Source: Promicromonospora sukumoe (GTDB lineage Bacteria; Actinomycetota; Actinomycetes; Actinomycetales; Cellulomonadaceae). From it: a DNA stretch of 64,000 bases. Made by a program: the position numbers and the translations under genes. The stretch is taken from assembly GCF_014137995.1 (NCBI RefSeq), contig NZ_JACGWV010000002.1, positions 1,302,001 to 1,366,000 on the forward strand, read 5' to 3'. The notes under the pieces are model-generated. The model had not been told where the DNA came from. It searched no databases and saw nothing but the letters and a program-made list of their open reading frames with translations. Shown piece after piece: positions 31,035 to 40,393 of this stretch (positions are counted from its first letter, which is position 1; every line of letters begins with the position of its first letter).

Positions 31035-31913
31035 TCACCAGGCGTCGTGCGGCCGGTGGTGCGGCCCGGGCGGGGTGTGGAACTCGTGCGGCGTGGGCGA
31101 CAGGTAGGCCCGGGCGAACTGCAGCGAGGCCGCCAGGTCGTCGTGCCGCTCGGCGGCGCTCCGGGCCGCGCGCGTCGAGATCTCCACGCAGACGTCGCCG
31201 CTCCAGCGGCGCGCCACCAGCTCCTGGAGCACCTTCTCCGCCTGCATGCTGCCGCGGCCGGGCACCAGGTGCTCGTCCCGCGCGCCGTGGTTGCCGTCGG
31301 CGAGGTGCACGTGCCGCAGCCGGTCGCCGAACGTCTCCAGCAGCGTCAGCGCGTCCTGCTGCGCGACGCTCGCGTGCGAGAGGTCCAGGGTGACCGCGTC
31401 GTAGTCGTGCTCGGCGGGGTCCCACCCGGGCAGGTAGGCCTGGAACTCGCGCTTGCCGCCCCGCCACGGGTACATGTTCTCGACGGCGATCGTGACGCCG
31501 GTCGTCTCGCTCAGCGCACGCACCTGGTCCTGGAACTGCCGCGCGTACTTGTACTGCCAGCGGAACGGCGGGTGCACCACCACCGTGCCCGCGCCGAGCT
31601 CGAGGGCCATCTCCGTGGTCCGCTCCAGCTTCGCGACCGGGGACCTGCCCCAGACCCGCTGGCTGACCAGCAGCGTCGGCGCGTGCACCGAGCGGACCGG
31701 CATGCCGTTGTCGGCGGCGAGCTTCGCGAGCGAGCGCGGGTTCTGGGTGACCTCCTCGGACCAGATCATCACCTCGATGCCGTCGTAGCCGAGCTCGGCC
31801 GCGGCCTCGAAGGCCAGCGGCACACGGCGAGGGAAGACCGATGCCGTCGAGAGCGTCACCTGCACGTCGGGTGCGGCGGGCTCCTGCGGTTCGGTCCTGA
31901 TCGGTTCGGGCAT
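31035..31913 (-). CDS. Sugar phosphate isomerase/epimerase-like TIM barrel (AP endonuclease family 2 fold)
   Basis: The 292 residues include GYDGIEVMIWSEEVT, VVVHPPFRWQ, IAVENMYPW and TLDLSHASVA, with metal ligands expected from Glu, His and Asp (LADGNHGARDEHLVPGRG). This is the xylose-isomerase-like TIM barrel that binds divalent metals and acts on sugars, or on AP sites in endonuclease IV. The context with PTS genes favours a sugar role. ATG 31913 follows AAGGTGG. Confidence 0.8.
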   Translation of the reverse strand: MPEPIRTEPQEPAAPDVQVTLSTASVFPRRVPLAFEAAAELGYDGIEVMIWSEEVTQNPRSLAKLAADNGMPVRSVHAPTLLVSQRVWGRSPVAKLERTTEMALELGAGTVVVHPPFRWQYKYARQFQDQVRALSETTGVTIAVENMYPWRGGKREFQAYLPGWDPAEHDYDAVTLDLSHASVAQQDALTLLETFGDRLRHVHLADGNHGARDEHLVPGRGSMQAEKVLQELVARRWSGDVCVEISTRAARSAAERHDDLAASLQFARAYLSPTPHEFHTPPGPHHRPHDAW

Positions 31914-31960
31914 GCGGGCCACCTTAAAACGCGAACGTGACTGTGATGTGACCTGGAGGT

Positions 31961-33610
31961 TCAGGTGAGGAGTCGTTCGCGCGCCAGGTCGCGCGCCGCC
32001 TGGGCCGTCGAGCACTCCAGGACGGCTCGTGCGAGCTCCACGCACTCCTCACGGGACACGCCGGCGATGGTACCCGCGACGTCCGCCAGAGCACGAGGTG
32101 TCATGGACAACGACGTTACGCCCAGTCCCACGAGGACGGGCGCGAGCAGCGGATCGGCCGCGGCCTCGCCACACACCCCCACCGGAGCACCATGCAACGC
32201 ACCCCCCTCACTCGCCACCCGGACCAGTTCGAGAACGGCCGGCTGCCACGGGGTCGACAGGACGGCCACCCCGGCCAGGTCCCGGTCGGCGGCCATCGTG
32301 TACTGCGTCAGGTCGTTGGTGCCGAGGCTCGCGAACGACACCTCGGCCAGCAGGTGCCGGGCCTGCAGCGCGGCGGCCGGCGTCTCGATCATGATCCCGG
32401 GCTGCTCCAGGCCGTGCGCGGCGCAGGCCGCCGCGAAGTCGCGGGACTCGTCCACGGTCGCGACCATCGGCGCCATCACCCAGACCTCGGCGGTCTCGGC
32501 CGCGGCGGCCCGGGCGATCGCGTCGAGCTGCCGGTCGAGCACGTCCGGGTGCGCGACGGCGGTGCGCAGCCCCCGCACGCCGAGCGCGGGGTTGTCCTCG
32601 TGGTCCGGCGTGAGGAACCGCAGGGGCTTGTCGGCGCCCGCGTCGAGCGTGCGGACCACCACCCGCTGTCCCGGGAAGTGGGACAGCACCGCCCGGTAGG
32701 CGGTCACCTGCTCCTCGACGCTGGGCTCCTCGCCCCGGCCCAGGAAGCAGAACTCGGTGCGGAACAGGCCGACCCCGCGCGCGCCCGCGGCCGCGGCGGC
32801 CTGGGCGGCCGCCGGGTCGGCGACGTTCGCCACGAGCTCCACCTCGGACCCGTCGCGGGTGACTCCCCGCCCGTCGAACGTGGCGGCGGTGACGCTGCGC
32901 CGGGCACCGGCGACGTCGTCGGCCGACGGGGCGCGCAGGACCGTGCCGAGCGTGCCGTCGACCACGAGCTCCTCTCCGTCGCCCAGGTCGTTCGCGCCCG
33001 GGAGCGCGACGACGGCGGGGATGCCGAGGGCGCGCGCCAGGATGGCCATGTGCGAGGTGGGGCCGCCGCGCGCCGTGACGATCGCGGTGACCACGGCGGG
33101 GTCGAGCATGGCGGTGTCCGCCGGGGCGAGGTCGCTCGCCACCAGCACGAACGGGTGCCCCGGGTCGGGCACGCCGGGCGGGGCGGCGCCCGTGAGCGCG
33201 GCGACGATGCGGTCGCGCACGTCCCGCACGTCCCGGGCACGCTCCGACATGGGCGGGCCGAGGATCTCGAGCTGGTTCGCCACCGAGCCGGCGGCGTCCC
33301 ACACGGCACGCTCCGGCGTGAGGTGGTCCTCCCGGACGCGGCGCGCGGCACCCGCGGCGAGGGTCGGGTCCGCGGCCATGGCGGCGGTGACCGCCAGGAC
33401 GTCGGCCGCGGTGCCCGAGGCACGGCCGGCGCGCTCCGCGAGGTCGGCCTCGACCCGGGCGGCGGCTTCCTCGACGGCACGGACGGCGTCGTCCGCGGAA
33501 CCCGTCAGGCGACTCGTGCTCGGCTCAGGGACTCGGGCCGGCATCCGGACCACGGTTCCCACCGCTCGGCCCGGGCTCGCCGGAACCCCCGTGAGCCTCT
33601 CGCTCGTCAT
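31961..33610 (-). CDS. ptsI: Phosphoenolpyruvate-protein phosphotransferase (PTS Enzyme I)
   Basis: The 549 residues carry the phospho-histidine at H187 in RGGPTSHMAIL. PEP-binding landmarks are VGLFRTEFCFL, GIMIETPAAA, GTNDLTQYTMA and GVCGEAAADP. It transfers phosphate from PEP to HPr at the start of the sugar phosphotransferase system. Length is normal. It diverges from crr; HPr is not in the window. Confidence 0.95.
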   Translation of the reverse strand: MTSERLTGVPASPGRAVGTVVRMPARVPEPSTSRLTGSADDAVRAVEEAAARVEADLAERAGRASGTAADVLAVTAAMAADPTLAAGAARRVREDHLTPERAVWDAAGSVANQLEILGPPMSERARDVRDVRDRIVAALTGAAPPGVPDPGHPFVLVASDLAPADTAMLDPAVVTAIVTARGGPTSHMAILARALGIPAVVALPGANDLGDGEELVVDGTLGTVLRAPSADDVAGARRSVTAATFDGRGVTRDGSEVELVANVADPAAAQAAAAAGARGVGLFRTEFCFLGRGEEPSVEEQVTAYRAVLSHFPGQRVVVRTLDAGADKPLRFLTPDHEDNPALGVRGLRTAVAHPDVLDRQLDAIARAAAAETAEVWVMAPMVATVDESRDFAAACAAHGLEQPGIMIETPAAALQARHLLAEVSFASLGTNDLTQYTMAADRDLAGVAVLSTPWQPAVLELVRVASEGGALHGAPVGVCGEAAADPLLAPVLVGLGVTSLSMTPRALADVAGTIAGVSREECVELARAVLECSTAQAARDLARERLLT

Positions 33611-33859
33611 CCGTACGCTCCCTCAGGCTCGTCGTCGGGTCTTCTCGGAACGTTACACGCGACGGGACGGCCGAGCGAGACCCGGTCGGGTGGTCGGGGC
33701 GGGGTGTCACAGCGGACGGCGGGGCGGGCGGGTCGCGTGCACCCGGGCGGGGCTCCCCGCGCAGGCCGGGGCGGGTGGCCGGAGCCGGCCTGGGGCGGGT
33801 GGCGGAGCCGCCGGGGCGTCCGCCGTGTCGGGGTCGCGACGTTCTGACAGGATGTCCGC

Positions 33860-34345
33860 ATGGCCGAGGCCCTGAACGTCGGATCGCCCGTCGCGGGACG
33901 GGTGGTCGCGATGCGCGACGTGCCGGACCCCGTCTTCGCGGAGAGCATCGTCGGCCCGGGTCTCGCGGTCGAGCCGGACGCCGAGACCGGCGGGCGCGTC
34001 GTCGCGCCGTGCGCCGGCGTCGTGGTCAAGCTGCACCCGCACGCCTTCGTCCTGCTGGCGCCGTCCGGGGGCGCCGAGCCCGCCGGGGGCCGGGGCGTTC
34101 TCGTGCACCTCGGCATCGACACCGTCCAGCTCAAGGGCGAGGGCTTCACGCTGCTCGTCGAGGAGGGCGAGACGGTCGTAGCCGGGCAGGAGCTCGTCGT
34201 CTGGTCGCCCCTCACGGTGGCCGACGGCGGCCGCTCGCCCCTGGTGCCGGTCGTCGCCCTGGACCTGGGCACCGACGGGCTGGACGAGCTGGTCCGCCCC
34301 GGCACCGTCGTCCGGGCGGGAGACCCCCTGTTCCGCCTGGCGTGA
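33860..34345 (+). CDS. crr: PTS glucose-type IIA component
   Basis: The 161 residues match the IIA-Glc fold: SPVAGRVV start, KLHPHAF (auxiliary His) and the phosphorylated H83 in VLVHLGIDTVQLKGEGF. As a free protein it accepts phosphate from HPr, passes it to IIB domains and can regulate other transporters. It is divergent from ptsI across 249 bp. Confidence 0.93.
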   Translation: MAEALNVGSPVAGRVVAMRDVPDPVFAESIVGPGLAVEPDAETGGRVVAPCAGVVVKLHPHAFVLLAPSGGAEPAGGRGVLVHLGIDTVQLKGEGFTLLVEEGETVVAGQELVVWSPLTVADGGRSPLVPVVALDLGTDGLDELVRPGTVVRAGDPLFRLA

Positions 34346-34347
34346 CC

Positions 34348-34427
34348 TGTCAGACCTCCCCGGACGTGTCAGACGTACAGGTCACCCGAGGGACCTGTAC
34401 GTCTGACACATCCGGGGGCGTCTGACA
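34348..34427. terminator. Nested TGTCAGAC hairpins behind crr
   Basis: The inner arms 34367-34383 and 34392-34408 are perfect (17 bp). The outer arms 34348-34364 and 34411-34427 pair with one or two mismatches. All four arms start or end in TGTCAGAC/GTCTGACA. This is one member of a four-copy dispersed hairpin family. Confidence 0.8.
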
Positions 34428-34583
34428 AGACCCGGGCTCCGAAAGTGACGCGGCCCGTTTTCCGACCCGCGCGACGCCGTTCCAACGGTTCGACCGCGAC
34501 CACAGGAGCGTTCGGGGTCGCTCGGTCCACAGGACCGCGCGATCGGCCGACGGCGGACGCGCCCGGCGACGCACGATCGCCTC

Positions 34584-35516
34584 ATGACCGGATCACGAAA
34601 CTTCGAGCGGACCCCTGGCCTGGTGCAGCTCGCCCGCCGTCAGCATGCCGTGGTCACCCGCGGGCAGCTCGCCGGGCTCGGAATCAGTGCCCGGCACGTC
34701 AGCCACCAGCTCGCGGCCCTGCGCTGGCGTGCGGTGACCAGCGACGTCGTCGTCCTGCACAACGGGCCCCTGCCGCGGGACGCCGAGCTGTGGGTGGCGG
34801 TCCTGGACGTCGAGCCGCCGGTGGCCCTCGGCTCGTGGACCGGACTGCACAGGCACGGGCTTCGGGGCTGGGACCGGGACGGCGTCCACATCGTCGTGCC
34901 GCGGGGTGCGAAGACCCGACGGCTGCCCGGCGTCGTCGTGCACGAGTCCCGACGGCCGGCTCCCGAGGACATCGTCCGGCTCGCTCGCCTGCCCGTGCAC
35001 ACCGTCCAGCGGTGCGCGATCGACGCCGCGGCCTGGCAGGACTCTCCGCGGACGGCCGTCGGGCTGCTGGCCGCCGTGGTCCAGCAGCGGATGGCGTCCC
35101 CGGAGCAGCTGTGGGACCAGCTCGAACGCGTGGGTAAGGTACGGTTCCGCGACCTCATGCGCCGGAGCGTCGCCGACATCCGGGGCGGATCCGACGCGCT
35201 GAGCGAGATCGACCTCGTCCGGCTGTGCCGCCGTCACGGGCTGCCCGAACCGAAGCAGCAGGAGAGACGGGTCGACTCCAGGGGAAGGACTCGCTTCCTG
35301 GACGCGGTGTGGATCCTGGACGACGGGCGACGACTCCTCGTCGAGATCGACGGCATCGGCCACATGGAGGTGGCCCGCTGGTACGACGACCTCCTGCGCG
35401 ATGCGGAGCTCACCACCGGCGACCGGGAGATCCGGCTCCGGCTGCCCGCGGCGGCGGCACGGACCGAACCCGACCGCGTCGTCGCGATCCTGAAGCGCCA
35501 CCTGGGCCCCCACTAG
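34584..35516 (+). CDS. AbiEi-type antitoxin-domain protein with DUF559 nuclease-like C-terminus
   Basis: The 310 residues begin with a winged helix (LARRQHAVVTRGQLAGLGIS) and the AbiEi_1 region (SWTGLHRHGLRGW, IVVPRGAKTRRLPGVVVHES). They end with a DUF559/Vsr-like fold (FLDAVWILDDGRRLLVEIDG), whose D...E-x-D pattern recalls PD-(D/E)XK nucleases. No AbiEii toxin gene is adjacent, so it is solitary. Such proteins are frequent in actinobacterial chromosomes with unknown function. Confidence 0.8.
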   Translation: MTGSRNFERTPGLVQLARRQHAVVTRGQLAGLGISARHVSHQLAALRWRAVTSDVVVLHNGPLPRDAELWVAVLDVEPPVALGSWTGLHRHGLRGWDRDGVHIVVPRGAKTRRLPGVVVHESRRPAPEDIVRLARLPVHTVQRCAIDAAAWQDSPRTAVGLLAAVVQQRMASPEQLWDQLERVGKVRFRDLMRRSVADIRGGSDALSEIDLVRLCRRHGLPEPKQQERRVDSRGRTRFLDAVWILDDGRRLLVEIDGIGHMEVARWYDDLLRDAELTTGDREIRLRLPAAAARTEPDRVVAILKRHLGPH

Positions 35517-35521
35517 GCAGT

Positions 35522-35563
35522 TGTCAGACCCACAGGTCACCCGGGTGACCTGTGGGTCTGACA
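35522..35563. terminator. TGTCAGAC palindrome (21 bp arms)
   Basis: It is a perfect palindrome at 35522-35542/35543-35563 between the AbiEi-like gene and the HAD gene. Ends are TGTCAGAC/GTCTGACA and the centre is AGGTCAC/GTGACCT. Confidence 0.8.
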
Positions 35564-35581
35564 CCGCCTAGGGTCGGGGCC

Positions 35582-36226
35582 ATGGTGCGCACCGTGGTGT
35601 TCGACGTCGGCGAGACCCTGATCGACGAGTCCCGGATCTGGCTCCGCTGGGCCGAGCGGCTGGGCGTCCCGCCGCTCACGTTCCTGGGCGTGCTCGGCGG
35701 CTGCGCCGCGCTCGACCTGACGCACCGCGAGGCGTTCGAGCTGCTGCGGCCCGGGCTGGACTACCAGGCCGAGGCCGCCCGCTGGGCGCTCGACGACCCG
35801 GACGGGCTGCGCACCGGGTTCGACGCCGACGACCTCTACCCCGACGTCCGGCCCGCGCTGGAGGCGCTGCGCGACGCGGGCTTCGACGTCGTCATCGCGG
35901 GAAACCAGCCGCCCGAGGCGCGCGCCGCGCTGGAGGCGATGGACCTGCCCGCGAGCGCCATCCGCACCTCGGACGAGTGGGGCGTCCAGAAGCCGGAGCC
36001 GGAGTTCTTCGTCAAGGTCGCGGAGCTGTCGGGCGTCGCGCCGGAGGAGATCGCCTACGTGGGCGACCGGCTCGACAACGACGTGCTTCCCGCGGCCGAC
36101 GCCGGGATGATGCCGGTGCTGCTGCGCCGCGGGCCGTGGGGGTACCTGCACGCGCGCCGGCCCGAGGCCGCGCGCACCACGGTGATCGACTCGCTGACGG
36201 AGCTGCCCGGAGTGCTGGCGGGCTGA
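35582..36226 (+). CDS. HAD-superfamily hydrolase
   Basis: The 214 residues have motif I FDVGETLID (nucleophile Asp; the usual second Asp is Gly), motif II VIAGNQPP, the motif III Lys in GVQKPEPEFF, and motif IV YVGDRLDND. The helical cap after motif I suggests a phosphatase on a small phosphorylated metabolite. The ATG is 18 nt after the hairpin, so the hairpin may lie in its leader. Confidence 0.88.
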   Translation: MVRTVVFDVGETLIDESRIWLRWAERLGVPPLTFLGVLGGCAALDLTHREAFELLRPGLDYQAEAARWALDDPDGLRTGFDADDLYPDVRPALEALRDAGFDVVIAGNQPPEARAALEAMDLPASAIRTSDEWGVQKPEPEFFVKVAELSGVAPEEIAYVGDRLDNDVLPAADAGMMPVLLRRGPWGYLHARRPEAARTTVIDSLTELPGVLAG

Positions 36227-36249
36227 GAGCTGTCAGACCCTCGCGGACC

Positions 36250-36291
36250 TGTCAGACGTATAGGTCACCCGAGGGACCTGTACGTCTGACA
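36250..36291. terminator. TGTCAGAC hairpin between convergent genes
   Basis: Arms 36250-36266 and 36275-36291 pair over 17 positions with one G-T wobble. The loop ACCCGAGG is identical to that of the crr hairpin. It serves both the HAD gene and the convergent NHL-thioredoxin gene. Confidence 0.8.
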
Positions 36292-36307
36292 CGTGGGGCG
36301 GGGCTGG

Positions 36308-38242
36308 TCAGCCGCGGAGCGGCAGCGTGAGGCCCGCGTCGCCGTCCGGCACCACGCGGACCGGGACGCCCCAGTCCTGCTGCGCGAGGTGACACGCGGG
36401 GAACACGTCGGGGTCGGGCTCGCCGTTCGGCAGCAGCGGCACCTGGTCGCACGACGCCGCCTTCGCGGTCACGTGCAGGATGCCCTCGGCCACGTCGGGG
36501 TTGATCACCAGGTCGCGGAACAGGTCGGTCCCGTTGCCGGCCCCCGACAGCAGCAGCTCCGGCGGCGTCGCGCTGACCTGGAGCGACGTCGACGGGCCCC
36601 AGCGGTCGTCGAGCTTCTGTCCCGGGGCGGGTGCGAACGGCACGTCGAGCCGGAGGGCACCGGACGCCACGTCGGTGGCGGGCCGGGCGACCCGGTGGGC
36701 GCCGCCGTCGAGCACCTCGCCCGCGAGGCCCGCCGGGAGCGCCATCCGCGTGAGCCGGTGCGCGGCCGACTCGACGACGAGCAGGTGCACGGCGCCGTCG
36801 GCCACCTCGACCAGCACGTCGGAGGGCTCGGCCAGGTCCTTCGCGAGGGTCGTCACCTCACCGGATGCCGGGTCGTACCGGCGCACGGCGCCGTTGTAGG
36901 TGTCGGCGACGACGACGCTGCCGTCCGGCAGGAGGGCTACGCCGAGCGGGTGCTGCAGCAACGCCTGGCCGGCGGCGCCGTCGCGGTGCCCGAAGTCGAA
37001 CAGCCCCTGCCCGACGGCGGTCTCGACCCGCACGTCGGTCTCGTCGACGGGCACGACGCGGCGCAGGGCGGAGGTCTCGGCGTCGGCGAGCCAGAGCGCG
37101 CCGTCGGACGCGGTAGCCAGGCCCGAGGGCTGCGCGAACCACGCGCCCTCGCCGGGGCCGTCCTCCAGCCCCTCGTTCATGGTGCCCGCGAGCAGCGAGA
37201 CCACGGGGAGGTGCGGGCCGGGGTGGAAGTCCCACAGCGTGTGGTTGCCGGCCATCGCCACGACGAACACGCCGAGCTCCGCGGACCACTCGACGTCCCA
37301 GGGTGAGGAGAGCCGGACGCTCAGCGCGTCGTACGACTCACCGGCGTCGAACGTGCCGACGGTGCAGGTCACGTTCTCCTGGCCGCCCACCATGAACTGC
37401 TGGCCGGTGCCCGCGACGGTGTGCACGGCGCCGTCCGACAGCCGCACGCCGCGCAGGGCGTGGTTGACCGTGTCGGCGACCAGGACGTCGTACCCGAGGC
37501 TCGTCGCCAGGTCGGCGGGCACCAGGCACAGCCCGTTGGGCTCGGAGAACCGCGCCTCGCCGGGCCCGCCGTCCACGAGCCCGCGCTCGCCCGAGCCGAT
37601 GCGGCGGACCAGGGTCTCGCCGTCGGGCTCGAGCTCCGCGAGGGAGTGGTGCCCGGCGTCGGCGACCAGGAGGTTGCCGTTCGGCAGGACCAGCGCCTTG
37701 GCGGGGAAGCGCAGCGTGCCCGACGCCGGCGCCGGCGGCACGTACGGCCCCGAGCCACGGTGGAGCGTGCCCTTCAGCGCGTGCTCGGCGACGAGGTCGT
37801 CGACGAGCGCCGCGATGGCGGAGCCGTGCCCCTCCCCCGCCATCTGCGCCACGATGTAGCCCTCGGGGTCGATGACCACGAGCGTGGGCCAGGCCCGCGC
37901 CGTGTACGCGCCCCAGGTGACCAGCTCGGGGTCGTCGAGCACGGGGTGGCGCACCTCGTACCGTTCGACGGCGGCCGCGAGCGCGTCGGGGTCGGCCTCG
38001 TGCTCGAACTTGGGCGAGTGCACCCCGATGATCACGAGCTCGTCGCGGTGCCGCTCCTCGACCTCGCGCAGCTCGTCGAGGACGTGCAGGCAGTTGATGC
38101 AGCAGAACGTCCAGAAGTCGAGGACGACGACCTTGCCGCGCAGCTCGGAGAGCGTGACGGTGCGGCCTCCGGTGTTCAGCCAGCCGCGCCCGACGAGCTC
38201 GGACGCACGGACCCGGGGAAAGTTCTGGACGGTGGCGCTCAC
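36308..38242 (-). CDS. Thioredoxin-like protein with NHL repeat propeller
   Basis: The 644 residues begin with a TlpA/thioredoxin-like domain (about 1-160) with CxxC in FWTFCCINCLH. NHL-type beta-propeller repeats follow (LPNGNLLVADAGHHSLAEL, DVLVADTVNHALRGV, DGSVVVADTYNGAVRRY) and a C-terminal beta domain. This fusion is widespread in bacteria and related to the NHLRC2 architecture; the redox partner is unknown. No signal peptide is seen. GTG 38242 fits the domain start. Confidence 0.88.
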   Translation of the reverse strand: MSATVQNFPRVRASELVGRGWLNTGGRTVTLSELRGKVVVLDFWTFCCINCLHVLDELREVEERHRDELVIIGVHSPKFEHEADPDALAAAVERYEVRHPVLDDPELVTWGAYTARAWPTLVVIDPEGYIVAQMAGEGHGSAIAALVDDLVAEHALKGTLHRGSGPYVPPAPASGTLRFPAKALVLPNGNLLVADAGHHSLAELEPDGETLVRRIGSGERGLVDGGPGEARFSEPNGLCLVPADLATSLGYDVLVADTVNHALRGVRLSDGAVHTVAGTGQQFMVGGQENVTCTVGTFDAGESYDALSVRLSSPWDVEWSAELGVFVVAMAGNHTLWDFHPGPHLPVVSLLAGTMNEGLEDGPGEGAWFAQPSGLATASDGALWLADAETSALRRVVPVDETDVRVETAVGQGLFDFGHRDGAAGQALLQHPLGVALLPDGSVVVADTYNGAVRRYDPASGEVTTLAKDLAEPSDVLVEVADGAVHLLVVESAAHRLTRMALPAGLAGEVLDGGAHRVARPATDVASGALRLDVPFAPAPGQKLDDRWGPSTSLQVSATPPELLLSGAGNGTDLFRDLVINPDVAEGILHVTAKAASCDQVPLLPNGEPDPDVFPACHLAQQDWGVPVRVVPDGDAGLTLPLRG

Positions 38243-38252
38243 CCGTCCATTG

Positions 38253-38480
38253 TCACTCCCGGGGCGAACCGTCCTTGCCGCCGTCCGTCCTGCGGGCACG
38301 CCAGGTCTCCACCAGCGTCTTGTCGGCGCGGCGGCGGGTGAGGTCGCTCTTGCTGGAGTGCACGGCCGCACGGTGCGCGAGCAGGGCAGCGCGGTCTCGC
38401 TCGAGGGCCCACATGAGCGCCGCCCGCACGTCGGCGCGGGTGACCCGCGCGCTCCGCGTCTCGTCCATCGTCCCGATCAT
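38253..38480 (-). CDS. Small hypothetical protein (75 aa)
   Basis: It is a basic helical protein (VTRADVRAALMWALERDRAA ... DLTRRRADKTLVETWRARR) ending 10 bp before the NHL-thioredoxin start, so probably in the same operon. The start could be ATG 38480 or 38468. No family recognised. Confidence 0.55.
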   Translation of the reverse strand: MIGTMDETRSARVTRADVRAALMWALERDRAALLAHRAAVHSSKSDLTRRRADKTLVETWRARRTDGGKDGSPRE

Positions 38481-38726
38481 TCTCGCCGTTTCGTGTCCAT
38501 CGGCGTCCGGAGCGGGCGCCGCCAACGATTCAAGAGGCGGCCGAGGATCATTTGTGACACCTCAGGGCTTCCTGGCTTTCACCCGGCCATGGTTGGGTGT
38601 AGCAGAGGAACGTACCGCGCAAACCCGGCGGGGGGATATCCATCTATCGGATGACTTTCCTGGGCAGACCGGCGTGTCGCCATCCTGCTGCCGTGTCGTG
38701 TTGGTGGGTGAGGAGAGGATCAGGGC

Positions 38727-39782
38727 ATGGACCGCGACGAGGCCAGGAAGATGAAGGAGCAGCTCACAGCCTTCGCCCGAGAGCTGGCCGAGAGACACGG
38801 GACCACGGCGACACAGGGGTCGCCGGGCGGGCGGACGCATGCCGCCGCCGCGGACGTGGTGCGCGCGCCCACTCTGGCGCTGGGTCTGGTGCCGCAGGGG
38901 GACGGCGAGTTCGGCATCGCGGTCCGCTACCGGCTCGGGGTGCCGCGCGCCCGCTCGATCGTGCGCAAGGTCTCGGCCGAGATCGGGCCGGGCGCCGACG
39001 TACGCCGGACCGGGCGCATCCGGCCGGTCAGCGAGCTCGGCCCGCGTCCGCCGGCGCCGACGTCCCAGGCGGACGGCGACACCGACCGGCGTCGTCCGCT
39101 GCGGCCCGGGGTCTCGATCGGGCACGTCGGCGTCACGGCGGGCACCCTCGGCGCCTTCGTGACCCGCGCAGTCCCCGGCGACGGCCACCTGTACGCACTG
39201 TCGAACTACCACGTGCTGGCCGGCTCCCCGGAGGCGCGGCCCGGCGACGTCGTGCTGCAGCCCGGACCGGCCGACGGCGGGCTCGCGCCCGGGGACCGTA
39301 TCGGTGAGCTGACGCAGGTGGTGGACCTGGACTCGGCCGAGCCGTCCTACACGGACGCCGCCATCGCGCGCCTCGACCGGGTGCCGATCAGCCTCGACTA
39401 CCCCGTGGGCCGCGTGGTCAAGACCGCGCGCGCCCTGGGCGGCGAGATCGTGGGCAAGGTGGGCCGCACGACGGCGATCACGCGCGGTCGGGTCACGGCC
39501 ATCGAGCTCGACGACGTGATCGTCGGCTACGAGGACCTCGGCGCCCTGAGCTTCGACGACCAGATCGAGATCGAGAGCCTGGACGACGGGCCTTTTTCGC
39601 GTGGCGGCGATTCCGGCGCCCTTGTCTACCGGGAGGACGGCGTGGCGGTGGGCCTTCTTTTCGCCGGTTCGGAGTCCGGCGGGCGCAGCGGAAAAGGTCT
39701 CACCTACGCCAACCCGATCGACCAGGTGCTCGATATCCTGGAGGTGGAGCTGGCGAGAGAACAGACCCATCCGTTCGGATGA
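38727..39782 (+). CDS. Trypsin-fold serine protease, Nal1-like, with N-terminal small domain
   Basis: The 351 residues contain a catalytic triad: H162 in YALSNYHVLAG, D210 in YTDAAIARL, S296 in RGGDSGALV. There is no signal peptide, so it acts inside the cell. Residues 48-100 form an N-terminal domain (LALGLVPQGDG ... IAVRYRLGVP ... VRRTGRIRP). Its pattern resembles the separate 114-residue protein encoded 231 bp downstream. GAGGAGAG precedes the ATG. The substrate is unknown. Confidence 0.82.
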   Translation: MDRDEARKMKEQLTAFARELAERHGTTATQGSPGGRTHAAAADVVRAPTLALGLVPQGDGEFGIAVRYRLGVPRARSIVRKVSAEIGPGADVRRTGRIRPVSELGPRPPAPTSQADGDTDRRRPLRPGVSIGHVGVTAGTLGAFVTRAVPGDGHLYALSNYHVLAGSPEARPGDVVLQPGPADGGLAPGDRIGELTQVVDLDSAEPSYTDAAIARLDRVPISLDYPVGRVVKTARALGGEIVGKVGRTTAITRGRVTAIELDDVIVGYEDLGALSFDDQIEIESLDDGPFSRGGDSGALVYREDGVAVGLLFAGSESGGRSGKGLTYANPIDQVLDILEVELAREQTHPFG

Positions 39783-40013
39783 ATGCCGTGTCGTCCGGGT
39801 GAATGTTCGGCATGCGCACCAGCGTTTCCACCGCCGGGCGTGTCGCATTCGGAGGCCGGCCCGGTGGGCGTGTTTTCGCGGCGCGTCGCGCGCCGTAACC
39901 CGGCTGACCTGCGGCGCTGTCCGAGGCTCTGGGAGGTGCCCCGAGACCCCTCTCCGCCCCGGTGGAAGGGGGTAGACACGGGGGACACAATGGATGACCA
40001 GGAGGTGATCGGG

Positions 40014-40358
40014 ATGGCAACACTCGACGAGGCCAGGTCGGCAAAAGCCGCATTGCGGGAAAAAGTCACCGGGCTCGACGGAGTGATCGGGGTTGGCGTC
40101 GCCCCAGAGTTCACGGCGTCAATCGGACAGCCACCGCGTGAGTACCCCGCTCGAAAGCAAGCGAAGCCCGGCACGTCCGGCAGGTCGCCGGTCGAAGTAC
40201 TTTCCGAGGACGAACTGGTCGAACAGGTCGCGGGACCCGGCGGGAGCTGGGTGCTGCAGGTCAACGTGACGGACGCCCGTCTCGTGGACAAGGTCCCCGA
40301 GGAGATCAACGACGTCGCGGTGCGCGTGCGCGTCGTGGGCGCCGTGCGGGCGGGCTGA
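40014..40358 (+). CDS. Small companion protein resembling the protease N-terminal domain (114 aa)
   Basis: The pattern GVIGVGVAPE ... WVLQVNVTDARLVDKVPEEI ... VAVRVRVVGAVRAG parallels residues 48-100 of the upstream protease. AGGAGGT lies 7 nt before ATG 40014; a longer frame upstream lacks a site. It could be a substrate, inhibitor or partner of the protease. Inferred from pattern only. Confidence 0.7.
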   Translation: MATLDEARSAKAALREKVTGLDGVIGVGVAPEFTASIGQPPREYPARKQAKPGTSGRSPVEVLSEDELVEQVAGPGGSWVLQVNVTDARLVDKVPEEINDVAVRVRVVGAVRAG

Positions 40359-40365
40359 CGGCCGA

Positions 40366-40385
40366 CCGGCCGGATGTCCGGCCGG
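40366..40385. terminator. Short GC hairpin between convergent genes
   Basis: CCGGCCGGA pairs with TCCGGCCGG across a 2-nt loop between the small companion gene and the S9 peptidase gene. Confidence 0.4.
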
Positions 40386-40393
40386 CCGTCAGG

